A stretch of 7,556 nt of DNA from Planctomycetaceae bacterium (GCA_031267635.1 JAIRYX010000440.1:1-7556); one strand, 5' to 3'; counted from the first letter of the stretch, positions 1 through 6,070 are shown. The notes: generated by a model not told the origin, from the sequence alone. Numbers and translations are program-made.

Positions 1-152
1 GACGCTTCGGAAAGTCGAACGAGCTTTGCGATTTTCGGAAAACGTTCATCGTTGGCATGAAGCCATAAGACTTCAAAGCGTTCCCGAATACGAGGATTCG
101 GATGATGAAATCGCAAATGATGAAACGTTATATTGAAAACTAAAATTCTCAT
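1..152 (-). CDS. Partial helix-turn-helix protein, probable IS630-like transposase N-terminus
   Basis: This frame is open from an ATG at 152 to the window edge and gives 50 residues of the N-terminus; the rest lies outside. The peptide starts MRILVFNITFHHLRFHH and continues HPNPRIRERFEVLWLHA, followed by FPKIAKLVRLSEA. Arg-rich 'xPxxRxRxxxLxLxA' followed by 'IAKLxxLSEA' resembles the first helix-turn-helix of IS630-type and related transposases, which bind the element's inverted repeats. A Shine-Dalgarno-like AAGGT (159-163) sits 6 bases upstream of the ATG and supports this start. Upstream is a nested inverted repeat (168-252) that could be the element's end. The catalytic DDE domain is not visible, so the family is an inference. 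A non-transposase HTH regulator is possible but less likely given the repeat beside it. Confidence 0.55.
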   Translation of the reverse strand, partial: MRILVFNITFHHLRFHHPNPRIRERFEVLWLHANDERFPKIAKLVRLSEA

Positions 153-167
153 TTATCTACCTTTAGA

Positions 168-252
168 GAACTTCTAAAAACCTCATTTTCAACAAACGTG
201 ACCGTTGAAAAATAAGGGCTTACGAATATTTGGGGGAGGTTTTGGGAAGTTC
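168..252. repeat. Nested inverted repeat, possible insertion-sequence end
   Basis: The outer arms are 168-184 and 236-252 (GAGGTTTTGGGAAGTTC on the right) and pair at 15 of 17 positions. Inside them is a perfect 8-bp stem, TTTTCAAC (186-193) with GTTGAAAA (204-211), around a 10-base loop. The repeat lies directly upstream of the transposase-like start. The outer arms could be an insertion-sequence terminus facing a second, orphan terminus, or simply a structured leader. No target-site duplication can be identified because the other end of the element is not in the window. The rest of 153-376, up to the end of the membrane-protein gene, shows no ORF or clear terminator. Confidence 0.5.
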
Positions 253-376
253 CTTGTAGTTACTCAGGTGACATGCGGATTTATTTGGGGTGGGCAACTG
301 AATCGTTACAGTCTTGTCTAAATCAAGCCCTCTCCAACATATGAAATAAGCAGAAAAAACGAAATCATCAAAAAAT

Positions 377-2848
377 CTACGGCAAGGAAGAAGCCGCCGT
401 TACCCGATAAACCGCTTGACTTGGTAACGCCGGAATTTGCGGTTGCGGTTGGAGAATCTTGCGGCGGACAAGCTCATCGAAGATTTGCGGCTGTACCAAG
501 TCCGACGTGTAACCGTAATTCCCCGGCGAGCGAAAACGTTGCAGTTCGCTCCAATTGACAATAATATGACTAATTCCCGCTTGCGTTAAGCGTTTTTTAA
601 TTTCGCCGTCGGTTCGCAAAGACGCGTTGTTGATTGTCGGTTGATTGACAGTCGGTTTGCGGTCTGTCGATTTGATACTCGTTGGTTTGTTGTTTGTTGA
701 TTTGCCTGCTACCGAACGCGGCGATTTTCTCTCGAAAAAAATATCGTCAAAAGGCGTGTCATTAAAACAGGAATTGTAAAGAACCGGCGCTTTATAATCG
801 AACACTTCGGCGTCGCCGATAAGTAGCAATTTTCCGTCCGGTGGATTGGCGTTGAAATACAATATCGTCGGCGTCACGCGGTTCGGGTCGAGACGCGCCG
901 CTTCGATACCGAGACCGAAACGGCTGTACTTTCCCGGCGCACAAATCGCGTTTGGAAAAAAAGTATAACACGTATTGAACACAAGCGCCGCTCCGACAAA
1001 CGCCGCTCGGTACATCTTGGATTTGCGGGAAATCTTTTCGGAAAATGTCATTCGCACAAACGACGTTGCGCCGATTCCCGCCAATAACGCGATGATCGGC
1101 AAAACAGGAACCCAAAACCGTTCCAGCCGATGCGTCGCAAGCCACCAAAGCATCCAGAAAAACGCGACATACAACGCCAATAAAGAAAGCGTTCTCTTAC
1201 GACGGTCAAACATGCGATTGCGCAACTGCATTTTTTTGCGGATGAGAAGATCAAGAAACGGCAAAAACGCAAACGGCATGAGAATCGGAGAGAGCCAATC
1301 GCTTTGAAGCAAGAAATTCCGCAAGTCTTGAAACAATAACGCCGCCGAAAATGCGTGCGAAAAATGCGTTTGCGGCGAATGCGCGTGTTGCCATCGCAAA
1401 TTTTTCGCCGCGTCCCATGTTCCGGTACTATCCCCGAAAACGTTATGCAAAAGCGGATAGAACGGATTTCCCGTTTCGTAAAAATTTTTGCCGTACCATA
1501 AACCGCACGCGATCAAAACGCTTAACAAAAATCCGCCGAAAACAACAATTTTCTTGATACGAAGACGCGAAACGCAAGTTGAATCGAAAACGGTTTGGGG
1601 CGAAATGAAGATTCCTTTTATAAAAACATAATAAGCCGCCGCAAGCGTGAGCGGGACGACAAGAAACGGAATCGCCGTATATTTACAAGCCGCCGCGCTT
1701 CCCGTCATCAAGCCGGAAATAAACAACAACGGCAAATTGCGCGACGGCGCGACAACAAACAAATAAAACGCGAAAACCGCAAGCGTCAGATACATTCCGA
1801 ACACGCAATCGATCAAGCCCGCGGTGGAAATCCAGCTTATCCAAGGGGTCGAAACATAAAGCAAAAACGCGATAAGACCGGCTTGCGGCGAATGAAGCCG
1901 ACGTCCGAGCGAGTAAAGCCCAAGCGCGGTCAGAAAGGTACAATACGCGATCACCAGTTTACCGACTAACGCTCCAAGATACCAAGCTCCGTTTCCTCCT
2001 ATGTTGGCTGTTGCATTGTTTTTATAGAACATGCCGACAACGTAAAACATTTCAGCACCGAGCGGCATATTCGTATAAACATTATTTGATGAAAAGCGAA
2101 TCGTGCCGGTTTCAAAAATTTCTTTCGCGGCGGGAAGATGATAGGAAGTGACGTCATATTCCACAGGAGGAAGCATTCCGCCAAAAAACAATATCAACAG
2201 CGACGGTAGAGAAAGCGTCAAGATCAACCAACACGAAAGCGTCCAGCGGTTTGGAGAAAGAAAAACACGTTGTTCCATTGGAATCGGACGTTCTTTGAAT
2301 TTCCGAGAGTAATGTATCGCGCGAATAGTGATGAATACCGCATAAAACACGATAAAAACAACAGACAAAACAATGATAACGTCGTACAATTCCTTCAGAT
2401 TACCGAACAGACCGCGTAACGCAAAGAAGAAAGAGATCGCGCTTAATCCAATCGCCGAATAAAAAACGTAAAACTCGCAAAACGTCAAACGAAAGGGCTT
2501 AAGTACCAAGCGGAGCGGTGTAAATAATGTAAAACTGAACAGGAAAGTATCACGGATAATACAAATAATGGACGGCCGAACCGAGAGAGTTCCCAAAAAA
2601 GAAAACGTAGAGCGTTCGCCGAACCACATAGTCGTTAACTGCGAGCGGGATTCCGCGTGAAAGAGTAACGAGAAGAATTGAAAACGCAAGAAAGGACTTT
2701 GCGGATCGCTCAACGGCGAAAACGGCAACGTCAGAAAGAGAACGCAATACAAAAGAATCGCCGCGGCAATTCCTCCAATAAGCATTTGAAGGAAATCAGG
2801 TTTCGGACGAGACGGGGTTGGCGGAACATTTTTTCGCGGTTTAGTCAT
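377..2848 (-). CDS. Multi-pass membrane protein, GT-C (family 39-like) glycosyltransferase candidate
   Basis: The product is 823 residues from the ATG at 2848. A GTG at 2890 would add 14 residues; neither start has a convincing Shine-Dalgarno, and ATG is preferred because it gives a basic cytoplasmic tail (MTKPRKN) before the first membrane segment. About 12-13 hydrophobic segments span roughly the first 635 residues. After the fifth comes PPVEYDVTSYHLPAAKEI, an acidic first periplasmic loop like the catalytic loop of GT-C enzymes that use polyprenyl-phosphate sugars. Further family-like signatures are GNPFYPLL and a HRLERFWVPVLP segment before a late helix. The last ~190 residues form a soluble domain with LLLIGDAEVF, NDTPFDD and VNWSELQRFRSPGNYGY. 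This layout matches large uncharacterised membrane glycosyltransferases that I associate with planctomycetes; acceptor and donor are unknown. A Lys/Thr/Asn-rich repeat insert (626-703) interrupts the C-terminal domain. Confidence 0.8.
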   Translation of the reverse strand: MTKPRKNVPPTPSRPKPDFLQMLIGGIAAAILLYCVLFLTLPFSPLSDPQSPFLRFQFFSLLFHAESRSQLTTMWFGERSTFSFLGTLSVRPSIICIIRDTFLFSFTLFTPLRLVLKPFRLTFCEFYVFYSAIGLSAISFFFALRGLFGNLKELYDVIIVLSVVFIVFYAVFITIRAIHYSRKFKERPIPMEQRVFLSPNRWTLSCWLILTLSLPSLLILFFGGMLPPVEYDVTSYHLPAAKEIFETGTIRFSSNNVYTNMPLGAEMFYVVGMFYKNNATANIGGNGAWYLGALVGKLVIAYCTFLTALGLYSLGRRLHSPQAGLIAFLLYVSTPWISWISTAGLIDCVFGMYLTLAVFAFYLFVVAPSRNLPLLFISGLMTGSAAACKYTAIPFLVVPLTLAAAYYVFIKGIFISPQTVFDSTCVSRLRIKKIVVFGGFLLSVLIACGLWYGKNFYETGNPFYPLLHNVFGDSTGTWDAAKNLRWQHAHSPQTHFSHAFSAALLFQDLRNFLLQSDWLSPILMPFAFLPFLDLLIRKKMQLRNRMFDRRKRTLSLLALYVAFFWMLWWLATHRLERFWVPVLPIIALLAGIGATSFVRMTFSEKISRKSKMYRAAFVGAALVFNTCYTFFPNAICAPGKYSRFGLGIEAARLDPNRVTPTILYFNANPPDGKLLLIGDAEVFDYKAPVLYNSCFNDTPFDDIFFERKSPRSVAGKSTNNKPTSIKSTDRKPTVNQPTINNASLRTDGEIKKRLTQAGISHIIVNWSELQRFRSPGNYGYTSDLVQPQIFDELVRRKILQPQPQIPALPSQAVYRVTAASSLP
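626..703 (-). repeat. In-frame 15-bp tandem repeat inside the membrane-protein gene
   Basis: Five consecutive pentapeptides of the pattern (K/Q)-(S/P)-T-x-x, reading KSTNN, KPTSI, KSTDR, KPTVN, QPTIN, come from a 15-bp DNA period (30 bp at the higher-order level: KST followed by KPT). The segment sits between the conserved-looking NDTPFDDIFFE and the AGISHIIVNWSE strand, so it expands a loop in the soluble domain. It is rich in Lys, Thr and Asn, unlike the surrounding sequence, and is probably disordered. Confidence 0.75.
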
Positions 2849-2890
2849 AATAATAAAAAGGAAAGCGGTTTTCGTGGAACTTATTTTCAC

Positions 2891-3020
2891 ATTTTACTGA
2901 AAACCGTTTGCGGAAACAAGCGTTCGCAATTCCGGCGGAACAAGGGATACGAGAGATGTAAGAAACGTTGGATATTTGCGCAAATAAATCTTCAAAAAAG
3001 GAATTACTCTTCATTAATTT
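2891..3020. other. Spacer upstream of the membrane-protein gene
   Basis: The stretch should hold the promoter of the leftward gene, but no convincing -35/-10 pair can be assigned by eye. Two short minus-strand frames are open here. One is 57 codons from an ATG at 3014 to a stop at 2841 and overlaps the gene start. The other is 33 codons from a TTG at 2995 to a stop at 2894 and contains VPPELRTLVSANGFQ, whose composition looks protein-like. Neither has a ribosome-binding site or a recognisable family, so neither is called as a gene. Confidence 0.4.
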
Positions 3021-3039
3021 TTTACGCCTACGGCGTAAA
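3021..3039. repeat. Left copy of a 17-bp hairpin repeat
   Basis: TTACGCCTACGGCGTAA (3022-3038) forms a 7-bp stem with a 3-base loop, extended to 8 bp by the flanking T and A. The identical 17 bases occur again at 3844-3860, at the other side of the repeat region. The copy has no T-run suited to a terminator on the plus strand. It is read here as a REP-like palindrome marking one edge of the repeat module. Confidence 0.8.
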
Positions 3040-3120
3040 GTTCTCCGAAAGACAAAGCCAGAGTTTCTTGCGGCACTTTACCTCCTCCAAAAGTGAAATA
3101 AGCAGTTTTTTTTGATGTTC

Positions 3121-3156
3121 TTCTGTCCCTCAAGTCCCTTACGCCCCTCGCGTCCC
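3121..3156 (-). repeat. Block of four 9-bp repeats (left)
   Basis: On the minus strand the block reads as four consecutive 9-mers: GGGACGCGA, GGGGCGTAA, GGGACTTGA, GGGACAGAA, consensus GGGACnnGA. Related four-unit blocks occur at 3606-3641 (plus) and 3730-3765 (minus). If translated on the minus strand, the block gives an RD-rich tripeptide pattern (RGV, RDL, RDR). Confidence 0.75.
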
Positions 3157-3159
3157 ATG

Positions 3160-3212
3160 TTTGCCCAAAGTATTTTGTTATTCCGCCAGAGCATTTTGGT
3201 GGTCTGCTAAAG
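3160..3212 (-). repeat. Left wing: 21-bp units in inverted orientation
   Basis: Reading the minus strand from 3212, three units start with CTTTAGCAGACC (3212-3201), CTCTGGCGG (from 3191) and CTTTGGGCAAA (3170-3160), each exactly 21 bases after the last. CTTTAGCAGACC and CTTTGGGCAAA both recur identically on the plus strand at 3571-3582 and 3592-3602, so this is one arm of an inverted repeat around the central array. The left arm has one more 21-bp unit than the right between those two motifs. Confidence 0.75.
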
Positions 3213-3220
3213 ACAAATAG

Positions 3221-3514
3221 CATATGACAATATAAGATTCACATAAGATAATCCTAATTTCGCATATGTTAATATCTATTTTACTTATGTTTGTGATTTA
3301 TTTACTTATGTAAATAATTTATTCGCATAAGCGAAAATATTATAAACTTATGCTGAAATACTCTAAACATAAGCGAATATATTTAAGACATAAGCGGTTT
3401 TATCTAAAACATAAGTAAATTTATTGAAAACTTATGTAATAATATCTAAAACTTATGCGAAAATATTAAAAACTTGTATTATTTTTTAAAAAACTTATGT
3501 GAATGAGTCAAAAG
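3221..3514. repeat. AT-rich array of 14 units at exact 21-bp spacing with a CWTAWG core
   Basis: A 6-bp core begins at 3221, 3242, 3263, 3284, 3305, 3326, 3347, 3368, 3389, 3410, 3431, 3452, 3473 and 3494, every 21 bases without exception. It is CATATG twice, CATAAG five times, CTTATG six times and the variant CTTGTA once (3473). Because CATAAG and CTTATG are reverse complements, the core switches orientation from unit to unit. The 15-bp spacers are strongly A/T-rich and only loosely alike, often with a central aaaatatta or aatatct. All three plus-strand frames contain stops, so coding is unlikely. Two further possible decayed units follow at 3515 (CACTTG) and 3536 (CATGCT). It is not a CRISPR array, because the repeat is 6 bp and the spacers are not unique 30-mers. 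Confidence 0.92.
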
Positions 3515-3570
3515 CACTTGATTGCGAGAGAAAAACATGCTACACTAGAAGATGTTGGGGTTGCAAAAAC

Positions 3571-3734
3571 CTTTAGCAGACCGGCGAAACGCTTTGGGCA
3601 AATAAGAGACATGAGCGACAAAAGGGATTTTAGGGATAGACGATCAGCAAAACTCTTTGGCGAATCGCCCGATATATTTTGCAAATCGCTCAAACGTCTT
3701 TGCAAATCGGCAAAAGTGCTTTGGTGATGGACAG
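3571..3734 (+). repeat. Right wing: 21-bp units related to CTTTGGCRAATCGGC
   Basis: Units begin at 3571 (CTTTAGCAGACCGG), 3592 (CTTTGGGCAAA), 3655 (CTTTGGCGAATCG), about 3676 (TTTTGCAAATCG), 3698 (CTTTGCAAATCG) and 3719 (CTTTGG). Distances are multiples of 21, with a single 1-base slip near 3676. The 63 bases between 3592 and 3655 equal three units and hold a 9-bp-repeat block. AATCG recurs at 3663, 3684 and 3705, exactly 21 apart. This wing mirrors the left wing on the opposite strand. Its 21-bp register differs from that of the central array by 14 bases. Confidence 0.75.
3606..3641 (+). repeat. Block of four 9-bp repeats (right)
   Basis: Four consecutive 9-mers read GAGACATGA, GCGACAAAA, GGGATTTTA, GGGATAGAC. 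They match the pattern of the minus-strand block at 3121-3156 and lie in the equivalent position of the opposite wing, just beyond the CTTTGGGCAAA motif. Confidence 0.65.
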
Positions 3735-3765
3735 TCCCTAATGTCTTTTTTGTTCCTCAAGTCCT
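3730..3765 (-). repeat. Third block of four 9-bp repeats
   Basis: On the minus strand the block reads AGGACTTGA, GGAACAAAA, AAGACATTA, GGGACTGTC. It is the same four-unit pattern, in the orientation of the left block, and ends the right wing. The following 3766-3830 shows nothing recognisable. Confidence 0.6.
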
Positions 3766-3830
3766 TATATTATTATCTCATCGTAGCGTCTCAATTCAGT
3801 CCGCAGTATGGTTATTTAGGGAGTGTAGAA

Positions 3831-3891
3831 TAATGCCTCCGCATTACGCCTACGGCGTAACAACAACGAACAATGCTTGGGCGGATTTTTT
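3831..3891 (+). repeat. Right copy of the 17-bp hairpin, within a terminator-like fold
   Basis: TTACGCCTACGGCGTAA at 3844-3860 is identical to the left copy at 3022-3038. It is embedded in other palindromy: TAATGC (3831-3836) pairs with GCATTA (3841-3846), and TCCGC (3838-3842) can pair with GCGGA (3881-3885), which is followed by six T (3886-3891). The last combination could act as a rightward terminator insulating the gene at 3981, but the folds are mutually exclusive and the strongest is unclear. Confidence 0.6.
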
Positions 3892-3980
3892 AATTAGCGT
3901 GCGTAACATGAGTCATTATTCAGTAGTCCTTCATTATTACTAATCAGTTTGTCATTATTATTAAGAAAATTGAGGACGTC
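3892..3980 (+). promoter_or_regulatory. Leader of the hypothetical gene with repeated CATTATT and a Shine-Dalgarno
   Basis: CATTATT occurs at 3914, 3932 and 3953 (spacing 18 and 21), partly within a repeated GTCATTATT context. GAGGA at 3972-3976 lies 4 bases before the ATG at 3981 and supports that start. No clear sigma-70 boxes can be assigned. A 13-mer, GCGTAACATGAGT (3901-3913), also occurs at 7510-7522. Confidence 0.45.
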
Positions 3981-4643
3981 ATGGCAGTTCAAGGAAAACG
4001 GTATATGCCGACAAGAGAGGGAGAATTTGTCGCGTGGGCGAAAACTATTCTTCGAGCGTGTACAGAACATCAGCATGAATGGGGGCTTGCGCCCGATTTG
4101 ATGACCCAGTTCACTCAATTGATGACCGAAGCCGACAATGCATACCGTGCCAATAGCAATAAAATACTCAAAAATCGTCTTTCCGTCATCGCGAAAAACG
4201 ATACGTTTCGAGCGTTGCGTCAGTTCCTGCGGACATTCCTTTATACTCTGCTGGGAAATCTCGCGGTGTCGAACGAATCGCTGACGGCGATGGGCGTGCG
4301 TCCGAGAGTTCACCCCGCGAAATTTCCGACTCCCGTGCCGGATGAAGCACCGGAAACTGCGGCGGTCGTGGGGCAAAATCATGAGGTGACGGTGTATGTC
4401 TCGCAGCCGCGTTTCGGTCGTCCGGTCGAGTCGCTCAAAAAACCGCACTATTACGGCTTTCTGCTGAAATACAAAATTGAGGGCGAAGCGGAATGGAAAC
4501 AAATTATCTCGACCAAACTGCATCATACGCTGATTTTTGAGCAAGACGACCGTGGCAAATTCCTGCTGATCCAAGCCGCTTGGGTCAATCCGCGAATTCA
4601 AAACGGCGTCTGGAGCGAAGAAAAACGAGAACTGATCAATTAA
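3981..4643 (+). CDS. Hypothetical protein, helical N-terminus and beta-rich C-terminus
   Basis: The product is 220 residues with no signal peptide or membrane segment. Residues 1-105 look helical, with REGEFVAWAKTILRACTEH near the start and a basic stretch, FRALRQFLRTFLYTLLGN. A Pro-rich linker follows (about 108-126, AKFPTPVPDEAPET). Residues 130-220 alternate hydrophobic positions in a beta pattern ending in WVNPRIQNGVWSEEKRELIN, which resembles the last strands of a fibronectin type III-like domain. The layout resembles uncharacterised proteins often predicted in gut and environmental bacterial genomes. I do not recognise a function and assign none. The start is supported by GAGGA 4 bases upstream. 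It lies 98 bp before pepT on the same strand and may share a transcript with it. It lacks the repeat insert seen in the other long genes. Confidence 0.85.
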   Translation: MAVQGKRYMPTREGEFVAWAKTILRACTEHQHEWGLAPDLMTQFTQLMTEADNAYRANSNKILKNRLSVIAKNDTFRALRQFLRTFLYTLLGNLAVSNESLTAMGVRPRVHPAKFPTPVPDEAPETAAVVGQNHEVTVYVSQPRFGRPVESLKKPHYYGFLLKYKIEGEAEWKQIISTKLHHTLIFEQDDRGKFLLIQAAWVNPRIQNGVWSEEKRELIN

Positions 4644-4741
4644 AAAGAACAGTTCCAGCAGCTTTCGGTTTTCATCGACTGAAAGCTGTCCATTGAAAAC
4701 TGCAAACTTTCCATTCAACACAAACCATTTTCCACTCCATC
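4644..4741 (+). promoter_or_regulatory. Gap before pepT with a hairpin and a G-poor leader
   Basis: CAGCTTTC (4659-4666) and GAAAGCTG (4681-4688) form an 8-bp stem around a 14-base loop. No T-run follows, so it is a weak candidate for a terminator and could be a processing or pausing hairpin. The 50 bases before the pepT start contain almost no G, repeat TCCATT several times and have no Shine-Dalgarno, suggesting an unstructured leader. Confidence 0.4.
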
Positions 4742-6070
4742 ATGTCGTCTTCTTCCGCTTTACAACGTTTTCTTCGTTATGTTACCATCGAAACCGCCTC
4801 GAAACCGGATTGCGAAAGCGTGCCGAGTACCGAGTGTCAGTTTGATTTGGCGAATCTCCTTGTCGCCGAACTACGCGAACTGGGCTTGAACGACGCAAGC
4901 ATCGACGCTCATTGTTATGTAACCGCGACTCTTCCCGCAAATCTCGAAAACGTGGTCGTCGATGAGCAGAACGCGGCGAGCGGCGGGCAGAGCGCCGTCG
5001 CAGACGGTACAAGCATCGTCGCAGACGGCACAAATACCGTCGCAAACGGTACAAACATCGGCGCAAAAGCAATTCCTGTTATCGGTTTTCTGGCGCATCT
5101 CGATACCAGTCCCGATGTGAGCGGGAAAAACGTAACGCCGCAAGTTGTTCGTCATACGTCCGGCGCGATTGTTCTTTCGCACGGCGTCGTCATTGAAGAA
5201 GACGAAGCGTTACGCCGATGTCGCGGACATGAGATTGTTACCTCCGACGGTTCCACGCTTTTGGGCGCAGACGACAAAGCGGGCATCGCGGCGATTATGG
5301 CGGCGGTTGAGCGTTTAATCCGCGAGCAAAAGCCGCACGGCGTCATCCGTATCGGTTTTACTCCCGATGAAGAAGTCGGGAACGGCACGGCTTACTTCGA
5401 TATTGAAAAATTCGGCGCGCAGTACGCTTATACTGTTGACGGCGAAATCCCCGGCGAACTGAATAAAGAGACGTTCACGGCAAAGTCCGCCGTGTTAAAA
5501 ATCATCGGGCAAGAGATTCATCCGGGGTCCGCCAAAGATGTGATGGTCAACGCGACGCGAATCGCCGCCGAGTTTATCGCCGAGACGCCGCGTCGTCAAT
5601 CTCCCGAAAAAACAGAAAAGTACGAACCGTATTTGCATCCGTATTCTGTTTCGGGAAATGTCGGCGAGGCGGTTGTCCGAATGTTGCTGCGAAGTTTCAA
5701 TGACGCCGATATGAAAAGACTCGAAGCGACGGTTCGTGATATTATTGCGGAATTGGAAATCGTTTTCCCCGACGCAACATTTGAATTGACCGTCGCCAAA
5801 CAATACCGTAACATGAACGAGAAACTCGTCGCTTGCCCCGAAGTTTTGACGAAACTGGAAGAGGCGGCGCATCGCGCGGGCGTCGTTCCTGTGTGGAAAC
5901 CGGTTCGCGGCGGTACCGACGGCTCGCGCTTGACCGAAATGGGCTTGCCGACGCCGAACATCTATACCGGCGGACATAATTTCCATAGCCGCACCGAATG
6001 GCTTTCGGTCGATCATTTGGAAACAACCGTCGAAACGCTGGTTCAACTTGCCGTCGGTTTTGCCGAATGA
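4742..6070 (+). CDS. pepT: Peptidase T (tripeptide aminopeptidase)
   Basis: This is a 442-residue M20-family zinc aminopeptidase that removes the N-terminal residue from tripeptides in the cytoplasm, a late step of peptide use. By alignment from memory with E. coli PepT, the dinuclear zinc site is complete: H119 and D121 in GFLAHLDTSPD, D177 in LLGADDKAG, catalytic E210 with ligand E211 in FTPDEEVG, D233 in AYTVDGE, and H415 in GGHNFHSRTEW. Other signatures are IHPGSAKDVMVNA in the dimerisation lid and RGGTDGSRL near the C-terminus. The N-terminus, LQRFLRYVTIETASK, matches the family start, so the ATG at 4742 is favoured despite having no Shine-Dalgarno. The protein is about 30-40 residues longer than E. 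coli PepT because of a repeat-bearing insert (about residues 70-110) just before the first zinc ligand. Confidence 0.95.
   Translation: MSSSSALQRFLRYVTIETASKPDCESVPSTECQFDLANLLVAELRELGLNDASIDAHCYVTATLPANLENVVVDEQNAASGGQSAVADGTSIVADGTNTVANGTNIGAKAIPVIGFLAHLDTSPDVSGKNVTPQVVRHTSGAIVLSHGVVIEEDEALRRCRGHEIVTSDGSTLLGADDKAGIAAIMAAVERLIREQKPHGVIRIGFTPDEEVGNGTAYFDIEKFGAQYAYTVDGEIPGELNKETFTAKSAVLKIIGQEIHPGSAKDVMVNATRIAAEFIAETPRRQSPEKTEKYEPYLHPYSVSGNVGEAVVRMLLRSFNDADMKRLEATVRDIIAELEIVFPDATFELTVAKQYRNMNEKLVACPEVLTKLEEAAHRAGVVPVWKPVRGGTDGSRLTEMGLPTPNIYTGGHNFHSRTEWLSVDHLETTVETLVQLAVGFAE
4997..5059 (+). repeat. Three in-frame 21-bp repeats inside pepT
   Basis: Three adjacent 21-bp units encode heptapeptides of the form V-A-(D/N)-G-T-(S/N)-(I/T). 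They differ at only a few bases. They lie within an insert after TLPANLEN and before IPVIGFLAHLD, where E. coli PepT has only a few residues. The insert is Gly/Asn/Ala/Thr-rich and probably a flexible surface loop. Confidence 0.85.

Noticed and set aside
342..3105. 12-mer TGAAATAAGCAG shared by 342-353 and 3094-3105
   Set aside because: About one such match is expected by chance, and similarity stops at its edges.
3221..3514. CRISPR array
   Set aside because: The repeated core is 6 bp with 15-bp AT-rich spacers that resemble one another. CRISPR repeats are longer and nearly identical with unique spacers, and no cas gene is present.
3221..3514. Chromosomal replication origin with DnaA boxes
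   Set aside because: The AT-richness and iteration are suggestive, but no TTATCCACA-type DnaA boxes were seen and no replication gene is adjacent.
3894..4721. 275-codon minus-strand ORF opposite the hypothetical gene
   Set aside because: It is antisense to a gene with a Shine-Dalgarno and plausible domain structure. Its peptide is rich in Phe, Arg and His with no family features, typical of a shadow frame.
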